From an uncultured Campylobacter sp. (GTDB lineage: Bacteria; Campylobacterota; Campylobacteria; Campylobacterales; Campylobacteraceae): 64,000 nt of DNA. Below the pieces are notes generated by a model. That model worked only from the letters and a program-made list of their open reading frames with translations. It did no database searches and was not told the origin of the DNA. The DNA lies in assembly GCF_963526985.1 (NCBI RefSeq), contig NZ_CAURPW010000010.1, positions 6,837-70,836 on the forward strand, given 5' to 3'. Both the position numbers and the translations under genes were made by a program. Positions 1 through 8,357 of this stretch are shown here, piece after piece (position 1 is the stretch's first letter; every line of letters starts with the position of its first letter).

Positions 1-543
1 ACGATAGTTTTAGGGCTGATTTTCGGGATGTTTTTGAGCTATATCAGCACCGCTCAGCAGATTTTTGAAGTGAGTTACAAGCTGGGCGATGAGTTTCCTA
101 TCTACTTTGCGATAAATGCCCTAGCTCTGGGCGCCGCGTCGATGGTAAACGCAAAGCTCGTGATGATCTACGGCATGCGCTACCTCAGCATGCGCGCTAT
201 GGGGGCGTTTTGCGTTATCGCGGTCGCATTTTTGCCCGTCGTCGTCGCGTATGACGGAGTGCCGCCGCTGTGGGCTTTTATGGCGTTTTGCATGAGTAGC
301 TTTTTTTGCGTGAGCATACTTTTTGGCAACCTAAACGCGATGGCGATGGAGCCAATGGGCAAGATTGCTGGCATGGCAGCCGCGCTGATCGGCTCGGTTT
401 CGACCTTTATCTCGCTTCCTATCGGCGTCGCGACCGGGCAACTGTTTGACGGTACGCTGCTGCCGATGGTTGCGAGCTTTGCAGTTATCGGTGCGGCGGC
501 GTTTGCGCTGCTTTATAGGACTTCAAAGATTTCTGAAGAGTAA
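1..543 (+). CDS. Bcr/CflA-type MFS drug exporter, C-terminal part
   Basis: The reading frame is open from the first base, so the gene starts outside the window and only about 180 C-terminal residues are visible. They are very hydrophobic, with about five membrane segments. The stretch around SYISTAQQIFE and YFAINALALGAAS resembles the second half of Bcr/CflA drug-resistance transporters of the major facilitator superfamily, which pump small molecules out by proton antiport at the inner membrane. The ATG at position 28 is an internal methionine. The substrate cannot be told from this fragment. The next gene lies 138 bp downstream. Confidence 0.75.
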   Translation, partial: TIVLGLIFGMFLSYISTAQQIFEVSYKLGDEFPIYFAINALALGAASMVNAKLVMIYGMRYLSMRAMGAFCVIAVAFLPVVVAYDGVPPLWAFMAFCMSSFFCVSILFGNLNAMAMEPMGKIAGMAAALIGSVSTFISLPIGVATGQLFDGTLLPMVASFAVIGAAAFALLYRTSKISEE

Positions 544-681
544 ATTTACGCAGGCCGGATTTGATCAAATTTGAGCGGTAAATTCGGTCGTCTTTTAGTT
601 TATTTTAGATAATATAGCCGTCCGCAAAAGCACCTTATAAAGCAAATTTACGCTACTATTTCGCAAATTTAAAGGCAAAAT

Positions 682-1038
682 ATGAAACCAAAATACGACT
701 TTTTCAAAAACTCCAAATTTGCATTCGAGGGGCTTGCCGCGATGCTAAAAAACGAGGCGGCGTTTCGCTTTGAGCTTTGCATAATCATTCCGCTCGCGCT
801 AGTTTCGCTATTTTTACCCGTTTCCGCCGCGCAGCACGCCCTACTGATCGCCGTTTTCGGCCTTGTTTTGATCTGCGAGTGCCTAAATACCGCGATCGAA
901 GCAGTAGTCGATCTCGTTTCGCCTGGCTTTCATCCGCTGGCTAAAATCGCCAAAGACTGCGCCTCCGCCGCCGTTTGTCTTTCTATCGGCACGGCTGCGA
1001 TAACTTGGGCGTGGGCTATTTTTTCGCTAATTTTTTAA
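682..1038 (+). CDS. dgkA: diacylglycerol kinase
   Basis: A 118-residue integral membrane kinase that phosphorylates diacylglycerol to phosphatidate with ATP, recycling the diacylglycerol left by lipid-headgroup transfers. Family marks are the N-terminal amphipathic region (FFKNSKFAFEGLAAMLKNE), the active-site segment ECLNTAIEAVVDL and three membrane helices. Length is normal for DgkA. The ATG follows AAAGGCAAAAT. It lies just upstream of a phosphoethanolamine transferase on the same strand. That pairing makes sense because moving phosphoethanolamine from phosphatidylethanolamine releases diacylglycerol; the same neighbours occur in C. jejuni as I recall. The identification is firm. Confidence 0.95.
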   Translation: MKPKYDFFKNSKFAFEGLAAMLKNEAAFRFELCIIIPLALVSLFLPVSAAQHALLIAVFGLVLICECLNTAIEAVVDLVSPGFHPLAKIAKDCASAAVCLSIGTAAITWAWAIFSLIF

Positions 1039-1290
1039 GGGCCGGGCGAAATTTGACGGCAAAAACGGTAGCGATTTCGCGCTAGTCGGGTTTTAAATTT
1101 ACGCCGAATTTAACCGCCTACTTTAAAAGCCGCCAAATCCCAAAAAATCCGTCGTTTGGCTAGCCGGGCGCGTAAAATTCGGCTAAATTTAACCGCAAAA
1201 CCGCGCAAACGCGCCGCCGTTTGCAAAACCAGCAAGAGAGCAAGCTGCAAAAATTTAACCCGTCTTGCGCTAAAATCGCGCCGAATGACT

Positions 1291-1309
1291 AAAGCTTTAA
1301 GCTTTTTTT
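1291..1309 (+). terminator. small palindrome plus T-run upstream of eptC
   Basis: AAAGCTTTAAGCTTT (1291-1305) is a perfect odd palindrome followed directly by a run of T. It lies about 40 bp before the eptC start codon and may be a weak terminator or attenuator between dgkA and eptC. The stem is short and AU-rich, so this is tentative. Confidence 0.3.
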
Positions 1310-1347
1310 GGATAAAGTTTCACTCTTATTATCAGTTTAGGAAAACT

Positions 1348-2880
1348 ATGAAGCTACGTATTTCTTGGTTTAAATTTACGCTTTTAAACGCCGTTTTTAT
1401 CGCCGCGTTAAATTTCGGGCTGTTTAATTTTATTTATTCAAGGCTTAGCTTTGAAGCTCATCCGCTCATGGCCGCAAGCCTGCCGGTTATCTATTTTTCG
1501 CTGCTTTGCGCGCTGTTTTCGCTCGTTTTTTTACCCTATCTAGCTAAGCTAGTTAGCATCGCGGCGATCGGGGTTACGTGCGCTAGTAGCTACTTCATGC
1601 AAAGCTACGGTATCATAATCGATAGCGAAATGATAAGAAATGTCGCGCAAACGGATGCGGGTGAGGTATTGAACTTTTTAAATCCAAAACTCGTTTGCTA
1701 TATGCTATTTTTGGGCATTTTGCCCTGCCTTTTGGTCGCTTTTACGAGGATCGAGTACGGCGACGCCAAGCGGCATATAAAGATCAAATTTTTAACGTTT
1801 ATAGGCTTTTTTGCGCTAGCGGCGGCGCTATTTTTTTCGCAGACTAAGTCCATTATCCCGTTTTTTCGCGAAAATAGCTTCATCAGAGCCTACAACCTGC
1901 CGTTTTATCCGATTTACGCGACGCAAAAATACGTAAAACTCGAGTTTTTTAAGCCCGAATTTAAGCAAATCGGCCTAGACGCTACGATGAAACCAAGCAG
2001 CGAACGACGGTTAATGGTGCTAATCGTCGGCGAAACGGCACGCGCGAAAAACTATTCGCTAGGCGGATACGCTAAAAACGACACGAATTTTTACACGAAA
2101 AAGGAGGCAAATTTAGTCTATTTCAGCGATGCTCGCTCGTGCGGAACGGCTACGGCGGTCTCGCTGCCCTGCTTGTTTTCAAAATCGACAAGGAGCGAAT
2201 ACAGCAGCAAAGAATTTAGCCAAAACGCGCTTGATATCTTAAAACGCGTCGGCGTCAAGGTCGTGTGGCTGGGCAACAACTCGGGCAAGTGCAAGGGCGT
2301 TTGCGACCGCTTGGACGCCGGCGACGTCGAGTACTTAGACGCCGGATACGATACGAATATGCTGCCTTCCTTCAAAAAACGCCTCCAAAATCTCGCGCAA
2401 AACGAGATCATCGTCCTACACCTGCAAGGCTCGCACGGCCCCGCATACTACGCCCGCTATCCGAGCGAATTTCGCAAATTTACCCCGACTTGCGACACGA
2501 GCGAGCTAAGCTCCTGCGATAGCGAGAGCATCGTAAACACCTACGACAACACGCTGCTTTTTACGGATTTTTTTGTTGACGAGGTGATAAAGGCAGTCAA
2601 GGACGCTGGCGGCGATAAAAGCGCGGTTTGGTACTTCTCCGATCATGGCGAGAGCCTAGGCGAAAACGGCATCTACCTGCACGGCATGCCCTACGCCATC
2701 GCGCCCGAGACGCAAAAACACATCCCGATGATGGCGTATACGAACGATGAAGCGACGCTAGCTCGCCTGCGCGCTCAAAAAGACGACGCCGTCTCGCACG
2801 ATAATGTTTTTAGTTCGCTGCTGGGGTTTTTTGGCGTAGAGACAAAGGAATATGACAAAAAACTAGACATCTTTAATTAA
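1348..2880 (+). CDS. eptC: phosphoethanolamine transferase (EptA/EptC family)
   Basis: An inner-membrane enzyme of about 510 residues: an N-terminal block of roughly five membrane helices, then a periplasmic sulfatase-fold domain. It moves phosphoethanolamine from lipid to surface targets; in C. jejuni EptC modifies lipid A and the flagellar rod. Visible motifs are LIVGETARAKNYSLGGY (metal-binding Glu), SCGTATAVSLPCLFS (nucleophilic Thr) and SDHGESLGENGIYLHG (metal-binding Asp-His). I chose the ATG at 1348 because TAGGAAAACT precedes it and the protein then begins with its first membrane helix. A frame open from 1156 would add 64 basic residues unlike the family. It ends at the structured region starting at 2881. 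Confidence 0.9.
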   Translation: MKLRISWFKFTLLNAVFIAALNFGLFNFIYSRLSFEAHPLMAASLPVIYFSLLCALFSLVFLPYLAKLVSIAAIGVTCASSYFMQSYGIIIDSEMIRNVAQTDAGEVLNFLNPKLVCYMLFLGILPCLLVAFTRIEYGDAKRHIKIKFLTFIGFFALAAALFFSQTKSIIPFFRENSFIRAYNLPFYPIYATQKYVKLEFFKPEFKQIGLDATMKPSSERRLMVLIVGETARAKNYSLGGYAKNDTNFYTKKEANLVYFSDARSCGTATAVSLPCLFSKSTRSEYSSKEFSQNALDILKRVGVKVVWLGNNSGKCKGVCDRLDAGDVEYLDAGYDTNMLPSFKKRLQNLAQNEIIVLHLQGSHGPAYYARYPSEFRKFTPTCDTSELSSCDSESIVNTYDNTLLFTDFFVDEVIKAVKDAGGDKSAVWYFSDHGESLGENGIYLHGMPYAIAPETQKHIPMMAYTNDEATLARLRAQKDDAVSHDNVFSSLLGFFGVETKEYDKKLDIFN

Positions 2881-2928
2881 GCAATTTTGGCGGCTTGTCT
2901 TTTTCCTTTATACGTCGTTAGAAATTTC

Positions 2929-2972
2929 GCCGAAGCTCGGTTACATACTACTCGTATGCGCCCTTGCTCGGC
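2929..2972. repeat. hairpin in left arm of the palindrome
   Basis: GCCGAAGC (2929-2936) pairs with GCTCGGC (2966-2972) with one bulge, and inside it CATAC (2944-2948) pairs with GTATG (2954-2958). Its layout, a GCTCGG word followed by ACTAC and GTATGCG/CTACGC-like words, is matched in inverted orientation by the hairpin at 3443-3511. Confidence 0.5.
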
Positions 2973-3205
2973 TTATTTCCGCCTCGTCTAAAGAAAAAAT
3001 ACTTCGCCTTGACTCTTTGCATTCAAACTTACAAATTTGATGCACCGAGACCCGCGCCTTTAAAATGCTAAATTTGGTTTTTAAATTTGATACAATGCTT
3101 GAAAGTATCTTTTTTCTTGTTAAGGGGGAAGGGGCTTGAATTACGCTCTGCTCTGCAGTTGCGAGGCAAAGCCGAAGCAAAAGAGCTCCCTTTTTTCTTT
3201 TATTT

Positions 3206-3253
3206 GGGAGAGGAAGGGGGTTCTACTTACGAAGCGTCGCCCCTTCCTCTCCC
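3206..3253. repeat. 14-bp perfect inverted repeat at the centre of the palindrome
   Basis: GGGAGAGGAAGGGG (3206-3219) is the exact reverse complement of CCCCTTCCTCTCCC (3240-3253), separated by 20 bases. The stem is purine on one side and pyrimidine on the other, so it could fold as a strong RNA hairpin on either strand. It lies within 20 bp of the centre of the larger dyad. Confidence 0.8.
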
Positions 3254-3442
3254 ATGCCCTCTCTAACCCCACTGCACGTTAGAGGTTGCTGCACTGCGTG
3301 CAGGTTTATTTGGCGCTAACGCGCTGTACGTTTTTAAATTTGAGTTTTTAGAGTGCTGGTCTCGGCGAATAAAATTTGTAAATTTGACTTCAAATTTGAG
3401 CGTAAAGAGTCAAGGCGAAGTATTTTGAGATGATTTTTGGGG

Positions 3443-3511
3443 TTGCGCAGGTAAAATTTAGCGTAGGCTAGACATGTAGTCTGCCGAGCTAAATTTTAAC
3501 CAGCTCCGCAA
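3443..3511. repeat. long hairpin in right arm of the palindrome
   Basis: TTGCG (3443-3447) and CGCAA (3507-3511) close the stem; GGTAAAATTTAGC (3450-3462) pairs with GCTAAATTTTAACC (3488-3501) with one bulge; GGCTAGAC pairs with GTCTGCC around a short ATGTA loop. It lies just beyond the end of the minus-strand gene at 3539 and could serve as a terminator, though no U-tract follows. Confidence 0.6.
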
Positions 3512-3538
3512 AAAGTGCTCAAAAGACAAGCCGTTTTA

Positions 3539-3952
3539 TTAAATTTGTTCTCTTTGCCAGATTATTTTCTTTCCAAACCCCAGCGAATTATGCGTAAATT
3601 TAACCCAACACAGACTCAAACTATAAAGGCTCGGGTTCATCGCCAAAGCGTAAGGAAAGCGCGCGAAGTAAATTTTGCTTTGCTGCGCGGTTGCGGGGGC
3701 GGCTAGAGCGCGAAACTGCACGCCCTCTATCTTGCCTACTATTTTGGTATCAAGCGCTACCGTGCCGGCTACGCAGGGCTCTGCTAAAAAAGCCTTCACG
3801 TGAGCGCTATCCTTGCCGCCTGCAACGATAAAAGCCAAATTCCCCTCGTCAAAGGCGTAAAAGCAGCTTGCGCAGTATGGCTTGCCCTCGTCTAAAACGG
3901 CAAGGCTAAGCAAGTGCATCTTGCGGATAAATTTTAAAATTTTTTCATCCAT
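3539..3952 (-). CDS. pyridoxamine-phosphate-oxidase-fold protein, YhbP/UPF0306-like
   Basis: A 137-residue soluble protein with the split-barrel flavin-binding fold. The opening KILKFIRKMHLLSLAVLDEGKPYCASCFYAFDEGN is cut here into its recognisable parts: MHLLSLAV, then GKPYCASCFYAFDE, then LAFIVAG, then VAGTVALDTKIVGKIEGVQF. That order matches the YhbP-like (UPF0306) group. The members' substrate is not known to me; FMN or haem binding is an inference. It sits 10 bp downstream of the DUF1294 gene on the same strand, so the two are probably co-transcribed. Confidence 0.7.
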   Translation of the reverse strand: MDEKILKFIRKMHLLSLAVLDEGKPYCASCFYAFDEGNLAFIVAGGKDSAHVKAFLAEPCVAGTVALDTKIVGKIEGVQFRALAAPATAQQSKIYFARFPYALAMNPSLYSLSLCWVKFTHNSLGFGKKIIWQREQI

Positions 3953-3962
3953 TTCGTTCGCC

Positions 3963-4340
3963 TTAAGCGCTAAAAATTTGAGCCAAATTTGCCGACAGCC
4001 GGCTAAAATTTAGCGCCAAAAAGCAAGCCAAAATCAGCCAAAAAGCAAAGATAAAAAGCTCGGTTCTGATAAATTTAGCTCCCGCTTTTTCGCGCCTAAG
4101 CAAAGTCGCTACAAGCCCCGCCGCAAAGCCGCCGATAAAGCTAAAATAGTGCACCGCCGCGGGCTTAACGAAGCTTGGCAGTTTACCCGCGAAAAATAGC
4201 GAAAATATCGTAAGCGAGATCAAATTTGCCAGCAAAAAATAAAACGCGACGACGGGAATTTGCGGGAAAAATCCGTGCAAAACAAAGCTCAAAACGGTCG
4301 CGCTAATGAGCAAAAATACGCGCGCGGCAAAACAGCACAT
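3963..4340 (-). CDS. DUF1294-like small membrane protein
   Basis: A 125-residue protein with about four hydrophobic helices. The middle part (VAFYFLLANLISLTIF, then a loop, then VHYFSFIGGFAAGLVATLL followed by a basic stretch) has the layout of DUF1294 family proteins, in which a YxxxNxxSF helix is followed by a GGxxGA helix and a KT/KKxxF motif. The function of that family is unknown. It is the first gene of a likely two-gene transcript with the split-barrel gene, divergent from the gene at 4430. Confidence 0.6.
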   Translation of the reverse strand: MCCFAARVFLLISATVLSFVLHGFFPQIPVVAFYFLLANLISLTIFSLFFAGKLPSFVKPAAVHYFSFIGGFAAGLVATLLRREKAGAKFIRTELFIFAFWLILACFLALNFSRLSANLAQIFSA

Positions 4341-4429
4341 TTTTATCCTTTTTTTTGAGTGATTTTAGCGCAAGGGGTATTAAGAAAAAAGAAATTTAGC
4401 CGATATAAAGCCAAAAGGACGGCAAAAAC

Positions 4430-4945
4430 ATGAAACTACAAAACTACCAAAGCGCGAGCCTAAACAGCTTTGATTTTAGCTTTAAAACCAGCGGCGGCGA
4501 CGAGATAAATCTAAAAATGTACGACAACAAAACCATAGACTACGCTAGCACCAAAATAGCCGGTGCATCGGCATCTGCGCTCACTCTCACACACGAGTAC
4601 GGCTATAGTTTCTCGTATAAAGGCGACGGGCTGGACGCTCGCGATAAAGAGGAGCTGGCAGCCGCTCTAGAAAAGATAGCGCCTAGCATCGATAAATTTA
4701 TGAAAAACGTCAAAGAGGGCGAGGATCCTATATTTTCGCACGTTACAAACCTCGCAAACTCCCTTCGCAAAGAGCTTCCCGAGGTAAAAGACGCAAATCA
4801 TAAAAATTTTATCGCGGACGGTACGCTAAAGCTTTTTGATAGGCTGATGGAGCAAAATAAAGCGGGTAATAGGCTACTGCAAAACTCCAAAAAGCTCTTT
4901 GACGAGCTCATTTCTCAGCTGGATAGCTTTAAATTTTACGTTTAG
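4430..4945 (+). CDS. unknown 171-residue protein
   Basis: I do not recognise this protein. It has no signal peptide or membrane helix. The first third is Ser/Thr-rich and beta-like (FDFSFKTSGGDEINLKMYD), the rest charged and helical (DARDKEELAAALEKIAPSIDKFM, broken here as one helix). The start is preceded by AAAAGGACGGCAAAAAC, a good ribosome site. Codon use and the AAATTT words match the surroundings, so it looks native. It may share a transcript with nothing else: dut follows with its own -10 element. Confidence 0.6.
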   Translation: MKLQNYQSASLNSFDFSFKTSGGDEINLKMYDNKTIDYASTKIAGASASALTLTHEYGYSFSYKGDGLDARDKEELAAALEKIAPSIDKFMKNVKEGEDPIFSHVTNLANSLRKELPEVKDANHKNFIADGTLKLFDRLMEQNKAGNRLLQNSKKLFDELISQLDSFKFYV

Positions 4946-4966
4946 TTCGCGGTTTAAAAATTTCGC

Positions 4967-4972
4967 TATAAT
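4967..4972 (+). promoter_or_regulatory. -10 element of dut
   Basis: TATAAT preceded by TTTCGC lies 27 bp before the dut ATG, in the position expected for a Campylobacter sigma-70 promoter, which depends mainly on the -10 box. Confidence 0.5.
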
Positions 4973-4999
4973 TCATAAATTTTAAAAATAGGAAAATTT

Positions 5000-5695
5000 A
5001 TGAACGCGAATGAAAAAATCACCCAAATGCTAAATCTCCAACAAAGCCTAAACGACGACACCAACGGCATCGGCTGGGAAAACGGCATAAACAAAAACGG
5101 CAAACTCATCAGCTGGAAACGCTGCATATATATGGAGTGCGCCGAGCTCATAGATAGCTTTGCCTGGAAGCACTGGAAAAGCATAAACGCACCGACGAAT
5201 GAAGAAAATCTGCGCGTCGAGGTCGTGGATATCTGGCACTTTTTGATGAGTTTGATGCTCGAGCAGTACAAGCTAAATAGCCTCGGCGACATCGCAAAGC
5301 TCTCAAGCGACATCTGCGCTAGCAGCGGCTTTGAGGCGTTTTGCCGCGAGCCATTTAACGTCGCTGACGAAAACATCTACGAGATCATAAACGATGTCGA
5401 AATGCTCATAAATAAGTGCTCGGGCTTTGAGTATTCGCTCTTTGACCTACTTAAAATTTACTTTTCGATGAGCCTAAAATGCGGCGTAAATTTAAGCTCG
5501 CTTTACGAGTGCTACGTCGGTAAAAACGTCCTAAATCGCTTCCGCCAAGACCACGGCTACAAAGAGGGCGCGTATAAAAAAGTCTGGAACGGCAAGGAGG
5601 ATAACGCCGTGATGAACGAGATTTTAGCTCGCGGACTAAAAAGCGTGGACGAGATCTATGCCGCGCTAGAGGCCGAGTACAAGGCGGTAAAATAA
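5000..5695 (+). CDS. dut: dimeric dUTPase
   Basis: A 231-residue all-alpha dUTP diphosphatase, unrelated to the trimeric beta enzyme. It hydrolyses dUTP to dUMP and pyrophosphate, keeping uracil out of DNA and feeding thymidylate synthesis. Metal-binding carboxylates typical of the MazG-like fold are visible in MECAELIDS (E46, E49) and EVVDIWHF (E74, D77); KNVLNRFRQDHGYKEG near the C-terminus is the conserved phosphate and lid segment. Length fits the Campylobacter enzyme. The start has AATAGGAAAATTT upstream. Confidence 0.93.
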   Translation: MNANEKITQMLNLQQSLNDDTNGIGWENGINKNGKLISWKRCIYMECAELIDSFAWKHWKSINAPTNEENLRVEVVDIWHFLMSLMLEQYKLNSLGDIAKLSSDICASSGFEAFCREPFNVADENIYEIINDVEMLINKCSGFEYSLFDLLKIYFSMSLKCGVNLSSLYECYVGKNVLNRFRQDHGYKEGAYKKVWNGKEDNAVMNEILARGLKSVDEIYAALEAEYKAVK

Positions 5696-6120
5696 ATTTG
5701 TCGGCCAAATTTGCGCCGCTTCGGCTGATAAATTTAGCAAATTTAGCCAAAATTTTTGCGATTTAGTTTATTTTTGGCACCTTAAGTCGCAAGCGGTTAA
5801 ATTTGAGAGCACTTTAGCCGAGCTAGCTAAAATATCGCCGTTTGGCCGGCAAAATTTAGACCGCTAGCAAGCTCTCGCGCCGATAGCCCAAACTAGTAAA
5901 AGCGGGCCAAATTTGATAAATTTAGCTAAATTTATGACTGAATTTAAGTCGGTCAAATTTAGTCGCGAAGTCTATGCTCGCATTAAATTTTATGTGCTGT
6001 TAAAAGCATTTGCCGTGCCGCTTTTGCTGGCAAAAAATGCGCGTCAAATTTAGAAAAGCTGTCGCACCCAAACGCCCTTTTGCCGCAAAACGGCTACAAA
6101 TTTAAACAAATGGAGATTCG
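5696..6120. other. 425-bp intergenic region, no gene seen
   Basis: Between dut and the EI24 gene. It is filled with AAATTT words spaced tens of bases apart and has stops in all frames. The only structure noted is a loose pairing of GCATTTGCC with GGCAAAAAATGC near 6007-6041. No RNA gene recognised. Confidence 0.6.
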
Positions 6121-6855
6121 TTGTTCGCTGATATTTTACGCCTTTCGTTAAAGGACCTTTTCACGCCCAAATTTATCGCGCTTTCTATCCTGCCGCTCGT
6201 TTTTTCCGCGCTTATTATCGCGGCGATTGCGATATTTGGCGGACGCGAGCTGTACGAGGCGCTAAACGCCGCCGTATCGGGAGAAACGGGCGCGCTGGCC
6301 GAGTATCCGATGGTGGCTAAAATCCTTAGCCTAGGCATCTCAAAATGGCTCATCGGCGCGATATTTTACGCCGTCGGCGCATATCTGGTCGTCATGCTCT
6401 CAATTTTTTGCGCGCTCGCGGTTGCAGGCTTTCTAACTCCTACGATCGCGCGCGAGATAAATCGCAGGCACTACCGCGTGGACGAGTCGCAGCTGGCAAA
6501 CGTTAGTCTAGCCCGCCAAACGGCTCTTACGGGCAAAATTTTGCTCAAATTTATCCTGATCGCGCTTATTTGTTTGCCGATTTTAGCCGTGCCCGTGCTA
6601 AATTTCCTCGCCCTGCACCCGGCGTTTTTTTACCTTTATTATTCGCTGCTTTTCATCGACGTCGCGCCAAACGCCCTCTCGCGGCACAAATTCGAGCTTT
6701 ATTTGCTGGACTACGGCGGATATAAATTTAAAGCCACCGCGCTATGCTTTTACCTGCTATGTTTGGTGCCTATTTTCGGGCTTTTCTTGCAGGTTTTTTT
6801 CGTTATTTATTTTTCGCATTTTTTCTTTTTACGCGAGACTTCGCGCTTGACGTAA
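6121..6855 (+). CDS. EI24-domain (CysZ-like) membrane protein
   Basis: A 244-residue protein with about five hydrophobic segments, organised like the EI24/CysZ family of inner-membrane proteins: two long helices near residues 15-40 and 75-110, an amphipathic region with TPTIAREINRRHY, and two more hydrophobic blocks. CysZ itself carries sulfate, but most relatives are uncharacterised, so no substrate is claimed. The start is TTG, chosen because GGAG lies 5 bases upstream and no ATG in this frame is nearby. The next gene is 62 bp downstream. Confidence 0.7.
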   Translation: MFADILRLSLKDLFTPKFIALSILPLVFSALIIAAIAIFGGRELYEALNAAVSGETGALAEYPMVAKILSLGISKWLIGAIFYAVGAYLVVMLSIFCALAVAGFLTPTIAREINRRHYRVDESQLANVSLARQTALTGKILLKFILIALICLPILAVPVLNFLALHPAFFYLYYSLLFIDVAPNALSRHKFELYLLDYGGYKFKATALCFYLLCLVPIFGLFLQVFFVIYFSHFFFLRETSRLT

Positions 6856-6917
6856 ATCATTTCAAATCGGCGAAAAACTAAATAAAATACGCCCGAATTT
6901 TTTACGAAGGAAGTCAA

Positions 6918-7106
6918 ATGAGAACCGAAAATATCGTAGTTTGCAACGTCTGCGGACAAAAAAGCACGGAAAACGAAAACGCCGTATTCGTCCGCGCTCA
7001 CAAAAACGGCGAAGAGGTCGATATCTGCACGGCGTGCATCCCTAGCGTCATCCACGGCTCTGGCCTAGTAGTTCGCAGCAACGACGAGGTCAAAGAAGAC
7101 CTATAA
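6918..7106 (+). CDS. zinc-ribbon miniprotein
   Basis: A 62-residue protein with two Cys-x2-Cys pairs, VCNVCG near residue 9 and ICTAC near residue 37, which together should bind one zinc ion. There is no other domain. The ATG follows GAAGGAAGTCAA, an excellent ribosome site, and the stop falls in a hairpin. The function is unknown; proteins of this size and pattern may bind nucleic acid or a partner protein. The strong start signal and terminator-like hairpin argue that it is real. Confidence 0.65.
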   Translation: MRTENIVVCNVCGQKSTENENAVFVRAHKNGEEVDICTACIPSVIHGSGLVVRSNDEVKEDL

Positions 7107-7131
7107 ATTTAAGCCCACTCGGGCTTAAATT
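7106..7131 (+). terminator. hairpin at the end of the zinc-ribbon gene
   Basis: AATTTAAGCCC (7106-7116) and GGGCTTAAATT (7121-7131) form a perfect 11-bp stem with a four-base loop. It starts in the stop codon of the zinc-ribbon gene. No clear U-run follows on the plus strand (only TATTTT a few bases on), so termination is likely but not certain. Confidence 0.6.
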
Positions 7132-7826
7132 CGACTATTTTCTCTAAGTATTCGTCCTTTAGAGTTTCGTAAAAGGAAATTTTATTCAAGCATAGCCCCA
7201 AAGCAATAAAAAATATAAGACCAAAATTTAACTCATAAAAAGAGGAAATGAGTAAATTTATGCGGTCACTCAAGGCCAAGCATTGGTTTTGACTTTCGTT
7301 CTGGAGCGATGCGTCCAAGTTCGCCAGGCAAGAGCTTTCTAGTATTTTTCTACAAGCTAGACTACGCTGAAATGGCGGTACGGATAAAGTTATACGAGGA
7401 CGTATCCCCGCCACGGCTAATGCGCCCATAGACTCTGAGGCGTCCAATCAAAAGCGACAAGCATCCTCGCGGACATAGGCGGCTTTAAACCGATGAGCCA
7501 AACCGGGTTTTCTAATCGCGGCAACCCTAAATTTAACGGTGCGCAAAGGTCTTCCTTGTGGGCGATACCACAAAGGTCTTTGATATTTTAGGATAGACGC
7601 GAGTAAGGTTACCGCTAAGCTATTTTTTTAAGGATAATTTGAAAAAGACGTTAAATTTAGCGCGTACACAAAGAAATGAGCGTACAAAGCGGATAAAGCC
7701 AGATAGGTATAGACACGCAAAGATAAGCCGCAAAAATAGCTATGCTCCTAACGTCATTCGCCCTAAAACAAATAGCTACGCCGACTATCCGGCAAACCGT
7801 AAATTTATCTCGACCGCAGGCCGCGC
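7132..7826. other. 695-bp region without a convincing gene
   Basis: The region holds a 112-codon minus-strand frame starting at a TTG (7109-7447) and an 80-codon plus-strand frame starting at a TTG (7639-7881). Neither resembles a known family and the second runs 55 bp into the convergent DUF2393 gene. Plus-strand stretches between 7285 and 7610 stay open for 30-40 codons at a time in shifting frames, which may mean a decayed gene. I cannot name it. Confidence 0.5.
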
Positions 7827-8357
7827 TCATCTACACTCTAAATTCGTTATCGTTTGGGTATTTGTAAAATGCGGCGGATAGGGCATAGAAAGGCTAAAAT
7901 TTCGCATTTGTCCAGGCGCTATGTTTTTAGCGACGCTAGCCGTGATCTCAGCGACGTTCGTGCGCTCGTCATGCAAAAACAGCGACCATCCGCTAGGCTT
8001 AAAAACTGCGCCGGCGATCGTGTCTTTGCTGACCGGATTATTGACGATCTTGACAGTGAGGTCGCAGTTTGCGATGCTAAATTCGCCCGTATTTTTCAGC
8101 GAGCCCTTAAACACGACGGTCTCGTTCCTAAGCACCCTATGAGCGGCAAACTCGGTTAGAGCGGCTCTTTTAGTGTACTTATCCACGACCAACATAAAAA
8201 AATACCCCATTATCAATGTCGCGGCGATGTTTATCAAGAGATAAATTTTAAACAGTTTCGGGTCTTTTTCTCCGCGCGAAAGCAGCATAAAAAGTACCGA
8301 TAGCAGCGCCAAAGCCGCGAGCGCGATAAAGTGAAAGACGTTAAAATACCCTTGCAT
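7827..8357 (-). CDS. DUF2393 membrane protein, second of a pair
   Basis: A 176-residue protein with two N-terminal membrane helices (about residues 8-25 and 37-58) and a beta-rich outer domain including FKGSLKNTGEFSIANCDL, as in the DUF2393 family found in Campylobacter and relatives. Its role is unknown. The ATG at 8357 overlaps the TGA of the upstream paralogue (TGATG), indicating translational coupling; a GTG three codons earlier is less likely. The two paralogues probably form one complex. Confidence 0.75.
   Translation of the reverse strand: MQGYFNVFHFIALAALALLSVLFMLLSRGEKDPKLFKIYLLINIAATLIMGYFFMLVVDKYTKRAALTEFAAHRVLRNETVVFKGSLKNTGEFSIANCDLTVKIVNNPVSKDTIAGAVFKPSGWSLFLHDERTNVAEITASVAKNIAPGQMRNFSLSMPYPPHFTNTQTITNLECR

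Larger units (their letters stand above)
2881..3538. other. 650-bp non-coding structured palindrome between convergent genes
   Basis: No convincing gene lies in this gap between the 3' ends of two convergent genes. It forms a large imperfect dyad centred near 3210. CGGCTTGTCTTTT at 2891-2903 is the exact reverse complement of 3521-3533. A 22-bp word at 2997-3018 is the exact reverse complement of 3404-3425. CCGAGACC at 3045-3052 pairs with 3358-3365. Inside are further hairpins at 2929-2972, 3206-3253 and 3443-3511. A 79-codon minus-strand frame (2941-3180) and similar frames have no recognisable homology and look incidental. The pieces could be two head-to-head copies of one repeat. Confidence 0.8.

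Noticed and set aside
2941..3180. 79-codon minus-strand frame in the palindromic gap
   Set aside because: It lies wholly inside the repeat arms, has no ribosome site and resembles no family; the inverted structure explains the sequence better.
7109..7447. 112-codon minus-strand frame from a TTG
   Set aside because: No ribosome site, no homology; its end merely runs through the hairpin that closes the zinc-ribbon gene.
7639..7881. 80-codon basic plus-strand frame
   Set aside because: Starts at TTG, is very Arg/Lys-rich without a family and overlaps the end of the convergent DUF2393 gene by 55 bp.
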